From Echinarachnius parma (taxonomy: Eukaryota; Echinodermata; Echinoidea; Clypeasteroida; Echinarachniidae): 64,000 nucleotides of DNA. The number at the start of each line of letters is the position of its first letter. The first letter of the stretch is position 1. Where the stretch lies: positions 1 to 64,000 of the forward strand of contig JBAMJV010005509.1 of NCBI GenBank assembly GCA_037951105.1, in the 5' to 3' direction. Under the pieces are notes generated by a model. It searched no databases, was not told where the DNA came from, and saw only the letters and a list, made by a program, of their open reading frames with translations. Below, one piece after another: positions 1 to 10,600 of this stretch. The position numbers and the translations under genes were made by a program.

Positions 1-308
1 CAGATTGCTTCTAATTATCATTATTTGTCTGATAGACTGAGAGCATCACCAGTAGATAGAACATTGTAGCCACACACAATCACCTTCTCTGGCACCGCAC
101 TGTCCTCTCCAGGACAGCACCGAATGGCGCTTTTGAGGATATATTATCATCACGTATCAAGTATCAAGCAAAGATGAAATTAGCATCCATAGCATTTAAT
201 TTGCAAGCGTAGAGTGTTAGTGTTGATGTATTACAAAATATGTTACTTTGATTAACGCTGTTACGATATATCGGCAAAGAATACATATACTCCTTTTCAT
301 CACTACAG
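1..308 (+). other. Intron 5' of the first recognised exon of kinase copy 1
   Basis: No exon can be supported here. The stretch is alignable by eye to the reverse complement of 57,427-57,720, for example the shared CTTCTCTGGCACCGCACTG and GGACAGCA blocks, so it belongs to the inverted duplication. In copy 2 a short open frame crosses this block, but copy 1 has a stop in it (TAG near 74-76), and the exons on either side in copy 2 already join in phase without it, so intron is preferred. The ankyrin exons expected for copy 1 would lie left of the window. Confidence 0.6.
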
Positions 309-448
309 GGCTGAAGCCGGAGACAGCAGTTATGTCAAGGTCGAAGATGGAGAAAGGGGAGGAGATAGTGGTGGTGGAGGAGATAGTGGTGGTGGAGGAG
401 GAGGCGATGGAGGAACAGACAATAAGGGAAACATAATAGACAAGGAAG
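309..448 (+). CDS. Kinase copy 1, linker exon
   Basis: Acceptor CACTACAG at 301-308 and donor G/gtacg at 448/449. One base completes the previous codon, 46 codons follow (starting AEAGDSSYVKVEDGERGG), and one base is carried over. The exon is acidic and has a GGGGDSGGGGGGDGG stretch. The partner exon at 57,308-57,426 has the same borders but is 21 nt (7 codons) shorter in the glycine run, which is typical slippage in GGTGGTGGAGGA repeats. It probably acts as a flexible linker between the ankyrin block and the kinase. Confidence 0.75.
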
Positions 449-3400
449 GTACGAAACTTTATCACCAAATTAAATGTTAATGAATAGAGGAATATGGATA
501 TGAGTGGAAAGAGAGGTGGGGTGATTTGAAGTGGTAATAATCAATAATGCCCGAAGATACTCCGGAGCAAAGAAAGGAACTAATGAAAATAGTTATGTTA
601 TCACATGAAATGTTGATGGAAGAGAAATTAGAGGAAAAAAGATCAGGGATGGAAACGGAGGGGTCGGCGATGAAGGGTAGAAGAGAGATATGATAGCCGG
701 AACCGACTCTAGTACAGAGAGTACATACAATCAAATGGAATGTCTATACAAGAGAGCCCACTCCATGCCCTCTCTTACCACATCAACAAACCTCCTCTTT
801 GTATTGTGATCAAAAGTTTAAAATGCTACTTCTCATGGGAAATAACAAAACAGATGAACTTTCATACTAAAACCTCCTCTTTGGTTTGCTCTCTCCCTTC
901 AACCTGACAGTTCCAATCATCCTTCTCTTCTCTATATGCCCTACCTGCCTCTTCCACTGGATATTCCCGAACTATCTAAGTACCACTTTGTTGCTAGATA
1001 ACTATGTCTAGTTAAGTAATTTTAAAAAACGTCAACATACTCGTTACTAACGTTAAACTTGTCTTACAACACGCTTTACATCTCAGATGACACGTTCAGT
1101 GGAGTCCACGTCATCAAGGAGCCTGATAAAGAGGTGACCATCTTAGAGAAGATCGGCAAAGGGGGGTTCGGAGTGGTGCACAAGGGGCGCTGGAGGGGCA
1201 CACCTGTTGCCGTTAAGCTGATGGATACCGAGGGAAGCGGTAGGGATGACGTTCACAATGAAGTGTCTGTGCACAAGTAAGTCGTTAAAAGATGTTTTCA
1301 TAATAGCCGCATACAACTACAATACTTTTAACATTAAATTAATCAACATTGTTAACTGTCGTTAGATAATGAAATGCACTCTAACCATGTGATATTATTC
1401 CATCGTGAAAGGTGGTCCGATGTGATGGTGCAGTGCTCTTCGCACGAATCGTCCCAGGTTCCAAATCTATATCCAGCTTATAACCTATAACTGGCTGCGT
1501 ATTGTTAAGTAGCGGTATAAGCCAACATCCCCCCTCCCATCTCAGTGGTGTCAGGTACAAATGCCAGTTGTAAAAATGTCAGAGGAAATAATGTCAGGGG
1601 TAAAAATGTCAGAGGTAATAATGCCAGTGGAAAAAAATACAGACTCTGTATTTTAGACCTCTGAGGTCTAAATGCCAGCGGTAAAAATGTAAGTGACAAA
1701 TGCCAAATGTATCACACTATTGTATCTTAAATTGCAAGTGTACATGCAACTTGGCTAAGCGGCTTTATAAACCTATATTTTGATTGATTATTGACTTATG
1801 CTATTCCAAATTGTAGACGGGCTATGCATCCAAACATCGTGCAGCTGATGGGCATTGGCTATAAGGTGGGACAAGCCCTCATCGTCATGCAACTCATAGA
1901 CGGACATGACCTCATGGACGTTATATTCAAGGTATACATCACATTCCTATTTTGTGAAATGTTGATACGCGTCGTAAAGTTACACTGGTAAGCCATGTCT
2001 GTATTCAATTGTGCATCTAAAAGATGTTACTTATAAAGTGTGGCTATACTGCTATTTTATCGACCAATATACACTCCGAAATACTTGAAAAATACGTATG
2101 TGTGATATACACTATATATCAGGGGCGTCGATCACGGGGGGGGGGGGGGGGGGGGGATGGGGGGATATATCCCCCCCCCCAAAAAAAAAAATATTTCAGG
2201 TGGGGGGGATGGCCTGTATTATCATCCTCCCCAATATTTGGGGTTCAAAAATATATAATAACATTAAAATTAAGGAGCATTGCCCCCTCTCATGAATGGA
2301 AGTTGTTACTATAGTCTTCTTCAAACCACTTTTTGATAATGCTAAACTGCCCAAATCAAAAATCTTCCGGGGCTGCGCCCCTGGAACCCCCATTAAGGTT
2401 ATTTGACCCAGTACCAGCCATGTACTCATTAAATAGTTTTATTCAGGACTTCTCTCTTGGCAAACTTTCAGGCGATCCTGGCCCACTGTGCCTTTGCGCT
2501 TCGCTCACTAAAATTGAGCTAACTATTCAATAGTTAATTTTATTTCTGGATATTACAAATCCCAAAGCTTCCGGGGGCTTCGCCCCCTGGACCCCCAATG
2601 AGCTTTCCAATGTGGGTATCCCTTGACTAATTCTATTCAGGGTTCCATCAGGATGATTGCAATCGACAGTATTAAATATCTATCAGGCTAAAATTCATCC
2701 ATACTTGGACAGTGCCCTCATCGTAACAGGATGCTTGCAATGTGCACTTAATATCTTCCAAGCTCTAAACAGCTAATTCAAAAGCCAATTAACTAAAGAA
2801 TAGTTAACTCTATATTTACATATATACAACATATATATCTGGATATATCTGGATATTGCAATCCCAAAGCTTCCGGGTGCTCCGCCCCCTGGACCCCCAA
2901 TAAGCGTCCCAATGTGGGTATCGCATGACTGATGCTATTCAGGGTTCCATCAGAATGCTTGCCAGGCTAAAGTTCATATTGGACAAAGCCCAGCTCATAA
3001 CATGATGCTTGTAATGTGAAATCTTCCAATTTCTAAACAGCGGAATACAAAAGCTTTACCCCCCCCCCCCCCCCTCAGCCCTAAAAACCCGGGCATGCTG
3101 CTGGGTTGTCGCTTCGCTCCCTCGCCAGAGATGGTCAACATGACGAATCATCCCCCCCCCCCCCCCCCCCCCCCAATGGCGAGAAGAAATCGACGCCCTT
3201 GCTATATATTATGCAAATTGACAATTGTTATGAACTTCACGTCAACATTATGTATATAAAAATATCTTACAAATGTCTTAAGTAATCAAACTCACGATTG
3301 CATTGAATATTTATAGGATGGCAATCCACACACGTTTGATCAGAAGGTGCGCATGTCACGTGACATCCTGTCTGCGGTGACGTACCTACATCACTGCAAG

Positions 3401-4998
3401 ATCCTGCACCTGGACATCAAGCCACATAACATAATTGTAAGTCTTTCAATCAATGTGATTCCTTTGTTAATACGTGCATATTTTCCCGTATTTGATACGT
3501 AGTGCAATGGCTAGGATAAACACGTCTGCAACGGGAAGGGCTATGTTTTGCACTTATTTCGTAAACGAAAATTACCAAAGGGATTTTTCATCAAAGAAAG
3601 GCATATAGGTTTATAGAACGATTAAAGGGATAGTTGAGTTTTGGTTAAAGAGAGTACAGTTTTGGCCAAACTGAATTTCAGTAGCCAAAACCTGCACCAT
3701 TACATTACAAACTAATAGTTATAACTACACCATGCTCCAAATGAATACAAAATTACAAACGACTGTTATCGTTCAAAAACAGCCGTTACAAACACAAGAG
3801 GGCGCTCTTTAAAAACTCATTGGTTTCAACCATTTTAAATAAAATATTGTGCATGTGATGTTTTGTTGAAATCGTGATTAAATATAGAGATAATCACCAA
3901 CTATTTTAAATAATCGAATTATTGTGGGACCCCACAGTTAATAAAACATGGTTATGTTTATGGATATTTCAGCCGTTTCTGAATCGATTTTTATCAAATA
4001 AGGTTTGTTCTGTCATTAAAATTGTATTCTTTTTTCAAATTTGCCCGCTCGGTTTTTCATTATCTCACAAAAAATTATTTTGTGTAGCGCCCTCTATACC
4101 AAAACTCAACTATCCCTTTAAGTACACGTAGTTTATACTCAAATCTTCCTTTTATAATGTGGTTAACATGACTGATTTTGAAAATAATATCGCTAGTGAT
4201 ATTCGTTTGTCTCGCAATGTATGGTCAACATGGAATCTAAAAGATCACGACGTTTCGTATGCCGCTGCAATACTTTGTCAAGTGATATAAAATAATGTAA
4301 ACAACCGTTTCTTTATGACTGATTTTGTTCAATCATGTGTTAGTGTATATTTTAAGGAAATAGCGGTCCACATGTGAATCCACGCCTCATAATCCTTTAG
4401 TAGAAATACAAATGTGTTTTTTGATGTACGTCTTCAATATACACATTTTCACCTATTATGTTGATGAATTCTTTTTTGCATTATTCACACTGTTGACATG
4501 ATTGTGGATTATTACTTTGTATCTGAATGAGAATGTTCTCCTGATCGTTGTCTCTATCTCTTCGCAAATCAATCCTGGTAGGTTGAGCGGATGCTACACA
4601 AGCCGTACCTATGCGACCTCGGGCTTGCCCACATCAAGACAAGATGCACCATGTCCAGGGCTTCACACATCCCCAATGTACGAGGATCCCTGATGTACAT
4701 GCCACCTGAAAGCCTTGAAATGTACGACAGTGCGGGAGGGATGCAAGTCAGTAGTGGCTTTGACGTGTGGTCGCTAGCTTGCACATTCCTTGAGTTTTTC
4801 ACTGGCAATTCAGTCTGGCCCCCCTTCATGAACATATTCGCTTTGATGGCAAAATTCATGGGGAGCGATGTCATGCCTCCTGGAGTTGATAAACTTGATG
4901 GAAGGGTCAAAGGCATCGTGAAGTCTTGCTTCAAGAAGAACCCTTCAGAACGGCCCTCGGCTGAGAGGATCATGCAGGAATTCAGCGGACTCATGTAA
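309..4998 (+). CDS. Ankyrin-kinase gene, copy 1: 3' part with the whole kinase domain (5 exons)
   Basis: Gene-level entry; the 5' end is outside the window. Five exons (309-448, 1087-1276, 1817-1931, 3317-3436, 4582-4998) have AG/GT borders and compatible phases and sum to 327 codons including the stop after one completing base. They encode an acidic Gly/Ser-rich linker followed by a complete protein-kinase domain: glycine loop GKGGFGVV, VAVK lysine, an N-lobe strand HPNIVQLMG typical of TKL/RIPK-like kinases, catalytic loop HLDIKPHN (non-RD), a DLG in place of DFG, and MPPE in place of APE. Lys, catalytic Asp, the loop Asn and the DxG Asp are all present, so activity is plausible. The predicted product would phosphorylate Ser/Thr on proteins; substrate and pathway are unknown. 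An inverted paralogue lies at 49,945-62,608. The 3' homology stops about 25 nt after the stop codon. Confidence 0.85.
1087..1276 (+). CDS. Kinase copy 1, exon with glycine loop and ATP-binding lysine
   Basis: Acceptor TCTCAG, donor AA/gtaagt. Phase 1 in (the carried G plus AT gives Asp) and phase 2 out; 190 nt. It encodes the pre-kinase segment DDTFSGVHVIKEPDKEV, then ILEKIGKGGFGVVHKG, VAVKLM and the start of helix C (DDVHNEVSVH). Its inverted partner is 55,774-55,963, of identical length. Confidence 0.9.
1566..1692 (+). repeat. Short tandem repeat, unit about 16-18 bp (AAAAATGTCAGAGGTA type)
   Basis: At least six degenerate head-to-tail copies of a unit resembling GTAAAAATGTCAGAGG. A shorter version is present in the matching intron of copy 2 around 54,350-54,440 on the other strand, so the seed repeat predates the duplication and has since varied in copy number. 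Confidence 0.6.
1817..1931 (+). CDS. Kinase copy 1, exon for helix C end and beta4/5
   Basis: Acceptor ATTGTAG, donor AAG/gtatac; one base completes a Lys, then 38 codons, phase 0 out. It encodes RAMHPNIVQLMGIGYKVGQ and the hinge-side strand LIVMQLIDGHDLMDVIFK. Length equals the partner 53,880-53,994; copies differ at L/F, D/N and M/N. Confidence 0.9.
2120..3201 (+). mobile_element. hAT-like non-autonomous element, 1,082 bp, in intron of kinase copy 1
   Basis: Ends are CAGGGGCGTCGAT and, on the other strand, CAAGGGCGTCGAT, flanked by a perfect 8-bp target duplication CTATATAT (2112-2119 and 3202-3209). An 8-bp duplication and CAGGGGCG ends are the hAT signature. The interior has long G and C homopolymers and repeated TTCCGGGGGCTTCGCCCCCTG-type blocks, with no transposase frame. 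The matching intron of copy 2 (near 53,000) has the uninterrupted sequence, so the insertion postdates the duplication. Confidence 0.88.
3317..3436 (+). CDS. Kinase copy 1, catalytic-loop exon
   Basis: Acceptor TTTATAG, donor ATT/gtaagt, phase 0 at both ends, 40 codons. It encodes DGNPHTFDQKVRMSRDILSA, then YLHHCKILHLDIKPHNII. The catalytic Asp and the metal-binding Asn are present; Leu replaces Arg in HRD. Copy 2 has Gln for His between Pro and Asn. Confidence 0.9.
3622..4121 (+). mobile_element. TTAA-flanked MITE (GGGATAGTTGAGTTTTGGT ends)
   Basis: TIR AAAGGGATAGTTGAGTTTTGG at the left and its complement at the right, bounded by TTAA (3622-3625 and 4118-4121). Internal marks CAAAACCTGCACCATTAC and GCGCCCTCT recur in family members at 36,293, 39,839 and 52,017. 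TTAA duplication points to a piggyBac- or Kolobok-type mobiliser. The copy at 52,017-52,568 sits in the matching intron of kinase copy 2, so this insertion predates the duplication. Confidence 0.85.
4582..4998 (+). CDS. Kinase copy 1, terminal exon (activation segment and C-lobe)
   Basis: Acceptor CTGGTAG, phase 0, stop TAA at 4996-4998. It encodes VERMLHKPYLCDLGLAH, an activation loop, MYMPPESLE, the helix-F motif FDVWSLACTFLEFFTG, and ends KKNPSERPSAERIMQEFSGLM with the conserved Arg of kinase subdomain XI. No tail follows the kinase domain. It is 9 nt longer than the copy-2 exon, because copy 2 lacks residues around the helix-F entrance and in FMNIF. Confidence 0.9.
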   Translation, partial: VERMLHKPYLCDLGLAHIKTRCTMSRASHIPNVRGSLMYMPPESLEMYDSAGGMQVSSGFDVWSLACTFLEFFTGNSVWPPFMNIFALMAKFMGSDVMPPGVDKLDGRVKGIVKSCFKKNPSERPSAERIMQEFSGLM

Positions 4999-5019
4999 AT
5001 TTGTATTCATTATCCTACC

Positions 5020-6298
5020 GCAGTAGCATAGCGTAATCGGACTGATTGCAGGGGCACGCTGATCATTGAGGGGAGGGGGGGGGGGGGGGGCATGCCTTAT
5101 ACTATCGAACAACTTTGTTGTTCGATAGTATGACCAAGGAGGTCTGACATGCAGTAAGTCTCATTTATCAGACATTGACTTGGTAAAAATTTACAAAAAT
5201 GGGAACCTGACATTGTCTCACTTAAAGCGCTCTAAAACAAAAACTACACGTCCAAAATTACTGTTCTTGGTATCGTGTTTCATTGGAAAAGACAGCCTAT
5301 CCGATGGACATAATTTTTTTCATTTAAAAATTTTATTTTGGGAAGTGCCACCCTGGATAGGTCAGTTATGTTATTTACATTTCCTTTTGAGTAAAAACGG
5401 GTAATTGATATTTTCAAATCCGCCATGAAATGCATTGCTTTAGAGCAGTAGTTATTGGCTTAATTATAACCAATTATTCATAATCTAATTTCAGAGAACT
5501 TGTGTAGACCTATGCATTTACATCTGTTATGTCTGTCGAATCTGCTTGATAGTTTGTTTTATTAACATCATTAAAGAGAATACTACAATTTATTAGAAAA
5601 GATAATAATACAGTATAGCGGGAGCATACCTTTTTTTCTTTCGTAAATTCTGATTACTGCAAAGAAAGTTAGAAAAATCAGCTGGATAGCCCATACTGAT
5701 GCAGAGCTCTGGGGTGTTTGAAATAGACTTTAAGATGACTGAAATTCTAAATTTGACTAAAAAGTGTATCATACCATTGGTAGCCTTGCATAAAATATAT
5801 AATTAAAAGCAAAAATGTAAATACTCTAGGATTTTATAATGAAATTTGAATGAAAAACTTGAATTCACCTTGATAATAGAACACATCATTTGTATCAATT
5901 TATAATGCCGTTCAAAAAAACGATTAAGCTAATTTTGTTAAGCTACTAAGGGTTTTCCATAAGTTTAAATCCAACTTCATATAACTTTAGTTCAACAAAT
6001 AATGGGGCTTAGATGAAGTTTATTATTGAAAGGAAAAATTGGAGCCCTCATAGCGCAAGTTGGCTAATCAAGTGATTTACTAGCAGTACTCATGTACTAA
6101 GTGATATATAACGTGTAGAAGCCCCATATTCATAAAACCCTGCTAACTAGTTCTTTGCTAAGTGCATTATAAATGTGTAGTTTATTAAATAAAAACAGTT
6201 GTCTTAGTTCCTAGTTAGGGGTAAGCCTAATTTATACCTATTGAATTATAGCTCGCTTCTGAAAGATTTTGTTTTTTATTCTTAGCCACGTTATCTAG
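5020..6298. other. Intergenic, no gene recognised
   Basis: It holds a G homopolymer (5,071-5,090), a perfect 15-bp-arm hairpin directly after it (5,099-5,131) and AT-rich sequence. No exon of the downstream death-domain gene could be supported here, although that gene must have 5' exons or an unrecognised start. Confidence 0.6.
5099..5131. repeat. Perfect short hairpin (15-bp arms, 3-nt loop)
   Basis: ATACTATCGAACAAC, TTT, GTTGTTCGATAGTAT. It lies just after a poly-G run of the kind found inside hAT-like elements in this window, so it may be part of a decayed element. A transcriptional role is not indicated. Confidence 0.7.
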
Positions 6299-6560
6299 AC
6301 TTTGCAAGGAGCCCTGAACTTTGTTGAAAAGCTAGACATTGGTAGGATTATACTAACTGTAGCAGGGAACATACGATATAATTTGTATGTCGCACTGGAA
6401 TTAGAACACAGTACATGGCATGACTGGGAAAGTGGCAGACTAATCGATAAATACTATATTGTTTCTTCTAAGAAATCTTGCTTTCATGTTATCAGGACTG
6501 GCTATCCCATCATGCCTAAACCACAGCAACCAGGCGATGTGGAGGGTCATGGAAAATCAC
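6299..6560 (+). CDS. Death-domain gene, first recognised exon
   Basis: Donor C/gtaagt is strong; the acceptor ATCTAG is weak, so the 5' border is provisional. The frame gives 87 codons with segments ILTVAGNIRYNLYVALEL, WHDWESGRLIDKYYIVSS and GYPIMPKPQQPG, plus one carried base. The composition looks like a real folded domain, but I do not recognise the family; it could be the first half of a split ZU5 domain. Phase 1 out fits the next exon. Confidence 0.6.
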
Positions 6561-7604
6561 GTAAGTTTTTTTCGTTCTGATACTGCGTTCTTTGCATCTG
6601 CAGATTTTAATCAGTAATGTATTCATGATTTTAATCCTTTTCCTATGCGCTAGTATTGCTGAAGCATTTTGTAATTTTATGTTCATCGATAGTTTTAAAT
6701 TTGTACTGTCATGACTACATGCTTCCAATAATCAAATAATCCGAAAGCTACGAATAAAAGGCATTTAACAGAAAAAAATGATATGTTGCAAAAAATTGTC
6801 CCATAAAGTTATGTCGATTCAGTGGCGTACCCATGATTATTTAAAGGGGGACGGTTTATTACGTCGTCCAAAATTTTCGAGGGGGAGGGGGGGGGGGGTG
6901 TCGGAGTGAATTATTTTTCGAGGGGGGTGTCGGTGAAGATTTTTCAAGGGGGGATGTCGGTAAATAATTATCGAGGGGGGTGTCGGTGAAGAATTGTAGA
7001 GTGGGGGTGTTCGAGCGTGGAGAGTGGTGTACACAAAAAGTGGTGGTGATCGATGTAAGCATTAAAGGGTACCACCAACTAAAAATAATATTCTTAAAAA
7101 TTAAAGATAACATCTTTAGTAGTCCATTCCACCATAACGTTCTGCAAAAATATGTTTCCAGAAAGAAAGAAAAAATGTAATCGGAAAAAGCATCACCATG
7201 CTAAAGCATGCGTGCATAGGTACGAAGACTTCCTTTTTGTCTAAGCAAACGATTCGTCCGGGATTCTATTGTCTCCAAACGTACGCGTAAAGAGAATTGG
7301 CACACTCTCAGACGTTTGGCGCATAATGAACCATCAGGTCATATCATGATGGTTCGGGAAGTTAGGGTAATTAATTGTTTTGTGTATGAATTACATATAC
7401 CTTTGCATAGTTAGTTGTTGTTCTTTGCCTGGTGGTCCCCTTCAAAGCTCCCTTCTCCCCCCCCCCCCCCCCCCCCCCCCCACTCCAGGAACGGAGGGAC
7501 CGCATGCGTGTTCCCTAAATCTCAGGTAAAGGGGTACTTTTCACGCAACAAAGTCCGGCCCGAGAATTGTGTATTTGTCTTTTCACCCGGAGAAAAAGGG
7601 GGTG

Positions 7605-7641
<37 letters not shown>

Positions 7642-10600
7642 GACTCTTGAGAAATTTAAAAAGGGGGTTATAAAATATCTTTGTTTTCATTATTTGAAAA
7701 TCATAGAAAATGTATTAAATCCCGGGATCTAATTCCTAAAATTCGTGCTAGCTCACCTGAGATAGGGGGTATATTGAGCAGTGTTCCGGATTTAGGGGGG
7801 TCTCTAAGGCAGGAAAAGCCTGCGAAAAGCCTGCGATAGGGGGGGTTCAGAAATGTTGGCAGTCCGGAGATAGGGGAGTAATTTCAAAGGGAGGGAACGA
7901 GCATACGCGTACCCCAAATAATACTGAGGGGGGGGGGGGTGGGGGGGGGGGGGGGCGGGCCCTTTTTTTACACATTTGCATAGCCGGAGGGACAAACAAA
8001 CAGATCTCTCTGTTTTAGTAGTATACAAATAAAAGTTAGAATGTACAATCACATTCTAGGTAGGCGTTATTAATGATAATGGTAGTTAACGCTACATTAT
8101 ATCATATAACACCACCCTTTCTATTTCAACAATCTATTTCCTGTTGTTCCCATTACTGCTCTGAATACTGAAACGTGTACAAGTCAAGTTGACCACTATA
8201 CAGAAAAGTGTTTTGCAAATTTGTGACGTTTTTTTCTCTCGAGAGAGAGAGCAATGTATTTTGTGTTTATAATGGTTCTTTCATTAAAACAAAATCCACA
8301 TATATTTTGTTAATCAAGCTTCTTCTTGGTCTCGGATTGGAACGACTGCAGGACATGAAGCTTCTTCTTCGTCTCGAATTGGAACGACTGCAGGACCTGA
8401 AGTTTCTTCTTCGTCTCGGATTGGAACGACTGAAAGACCTGAAGCTTCTTCTTGGTCTCGGATTGGAACGACTGAAAGACCTGAAGCTTCTTCTTCGTCT
8501 CGGATTGGAACGACTGAAAGACCTGAAGCTTCTTCTTGGACTCGGATTGGAACGACTGAAAGACCTGAAGCTTCTTCTTCGTTTCGGATTGGAACGACTG
8601 CAGGACCTGAAGCTTCTTCTTCGTTTCGGATTGGAACGACTGAGAGACCTGAAGCTTCTTCTTCGTTTCGGATTGGAACGATTGAAGGACCAGAAGCTTC
8701 TTCTTCGTCTCGGATTGGAACGACTGAAGGACCTGACTCAGTGAAATCCCGTTATAGCGAGGACAGGGTAGAACTGCGATTGGCCCACATCTCCTGGTAC
8801 TGGCCAGTTGCTGTCTTAATAGACATGGTGAAAGGTTGGTTAGTCCGGCCGAAGCGTGTTTCATTTATCCCATTCCTGCCAAATCCAGACCTAATGGCGG
8901 ATGATCGTAAACCGGTCCTTCATGTGCACATGTGTGCCACACTGAAGAGAAACTTGCAGGTGAAATGTCAGCATTTATTTAATTGATGTGAAAGGTGAAA
9001 GGTCTTTTGTTGTTCCGTTCACTACGAGATTCTAAAATCCCCATAGACTTTCTACATAGCCCACCCGGTTCCCGTAAGCAACGGGTTAAATTAAGCGAAA
9101 ATCATAAGGGTCTTGGGTATGTACGGTAGATAAATGATCTATACAGGGTGACCCAGAAAGGATGCAACACCTACGATCGTTAATTTCATCAACACCATCG
9201 ACCAAATGTCATTGTTTTTCATAAGAATGACTCACATTGTCTTCCTTACAAAGGGAGAGCAGTCATGCGGTTCTTCTGTACAGCTAATTCTATGGCAGGC
9301 CGTGGGGCGAGAATGTCTCAGTGTTCAGAGGATCGCTGGAGACGAAAAAGTAGCAACTTTAGAAAACGACATTGCCTCAGAAATATGGCCCTAGGATCCA
9401 AACGCCTTACCCAAAACCAATGCTTATGGTATCATTTTGTTGGAAAAAGAACGTTCTAACCCATCAAACAAAAAACAATGACATTTGGTCGATGGTGTTA
9501 ATGAAATTAACGATCGTATGTGTTGCATCCTTTCTGGGCCACCCTGTATCTCAAAATGCACTACTAATACTGATGGAAAATACGATATTGAATACTTTTA
9601 ATTTAAAGAGCAAAACTTCGTAATCTTCATGAATGTTATATCGTGACGAATCATGAATCATTAAAATATGTTTAGCGTGTTTTATTTCAAGGATACATTT
9701 TGCATGATCACTACACAGACAGTGAAGCAACGAGAAGCCGATGTCCAATATAAGCAGGCTTTCACTGAAGAGACACTGGACTGGACATCAGCGTTACCGT
9801 GACAAAGGATCTGACTCTGAAATGCATACTGGACGGAACAGTTGTAGAACAGGTAGGCCATAAAGAGTCATCGAAGTTCAAAGGTCAATTATTTCAAATA
9901 TTTTATGGCCACACCTTAAATGAAACGTAGATGTAAACAAATATCCATTCAGCTTTAATTTGATACATTTCTTGAATCAGCAATGTCACGGAACATTGAG
10001 TTCTTTGTTGTTGAAGATGACAGGGGCGAACCCCAGTTATTTCAAGCTTTGGTTATTGAATTAAATCCTGAAATAAATGGCGACACACTTAAATGTTGGG
10101 TTTTGGATTTGTTTTTTTAATTAAACATCCACTTCGTGTTGATTGCGGCCCTGCAAATCATCCAGGTCATGAGGAAATGTACACCTTTTTAAATCAGGGG
10201 ACCTTGGTGGCCATTCCACCTCATGATTGATCGCAATAACTTTTTCCCCCACAGAGTTCCCCTAGTATATTTCTGAGAGTGACAAGGCGATCTGTACTCA
10301 AGATATCTCCACCGACACCCCCCCCCCCCCCCCCTCGAAAAATCTTCACCGACAACCCCCTCGAAAAATCTTCACCGACACTCCCTCTTGAAAATACTTG
10401 ACCAACATCCCCTCGAATATTTGGTCGACGAAGTACCCCCCCCCCCCCCCACATACAAACACACCTTGAACAAATCATGGGTACGCCAGTGCATCCAATT
10501 GAGGTACAACTTCTTGATGTATAATCTGAAAATACATATTACCAGTGTATGTTAATTCCTTTCGAAGAAAATAGCCCAACCACTTGACGTTCCGCAAACT

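Noticed and set aside
217-468. Minus-strand 83-residue frame rich in Ser/Thr
   Set aside because: Shadow of the Gly/Asp-rich linker exon at 309-448.
4569-4994. Minus-strand 141-residue frame over the kinase C-lobe, and its mirror at 49,937-50,218 (+)
   Set aside because: Shadows of the kinase exons; the sense strands carry all kinase motifs.
8208-8744. 178-residue plus-strand frame of leucine-rich repeats (LLLRLGLERLKDLK)
   Set aside because: It is an alternative frame of the 42-bp repeat. Another frame joins both neighbouring exons in phase and continues into a ZU5/UPA-like protein.
8310-8864. 184-residue minus-strand frame (QSFQSETKKKLQV repeats)
   Set aside because: Antisense shadow of the same 42-bp repeat; no splice or start context and no non-repetitive domain.
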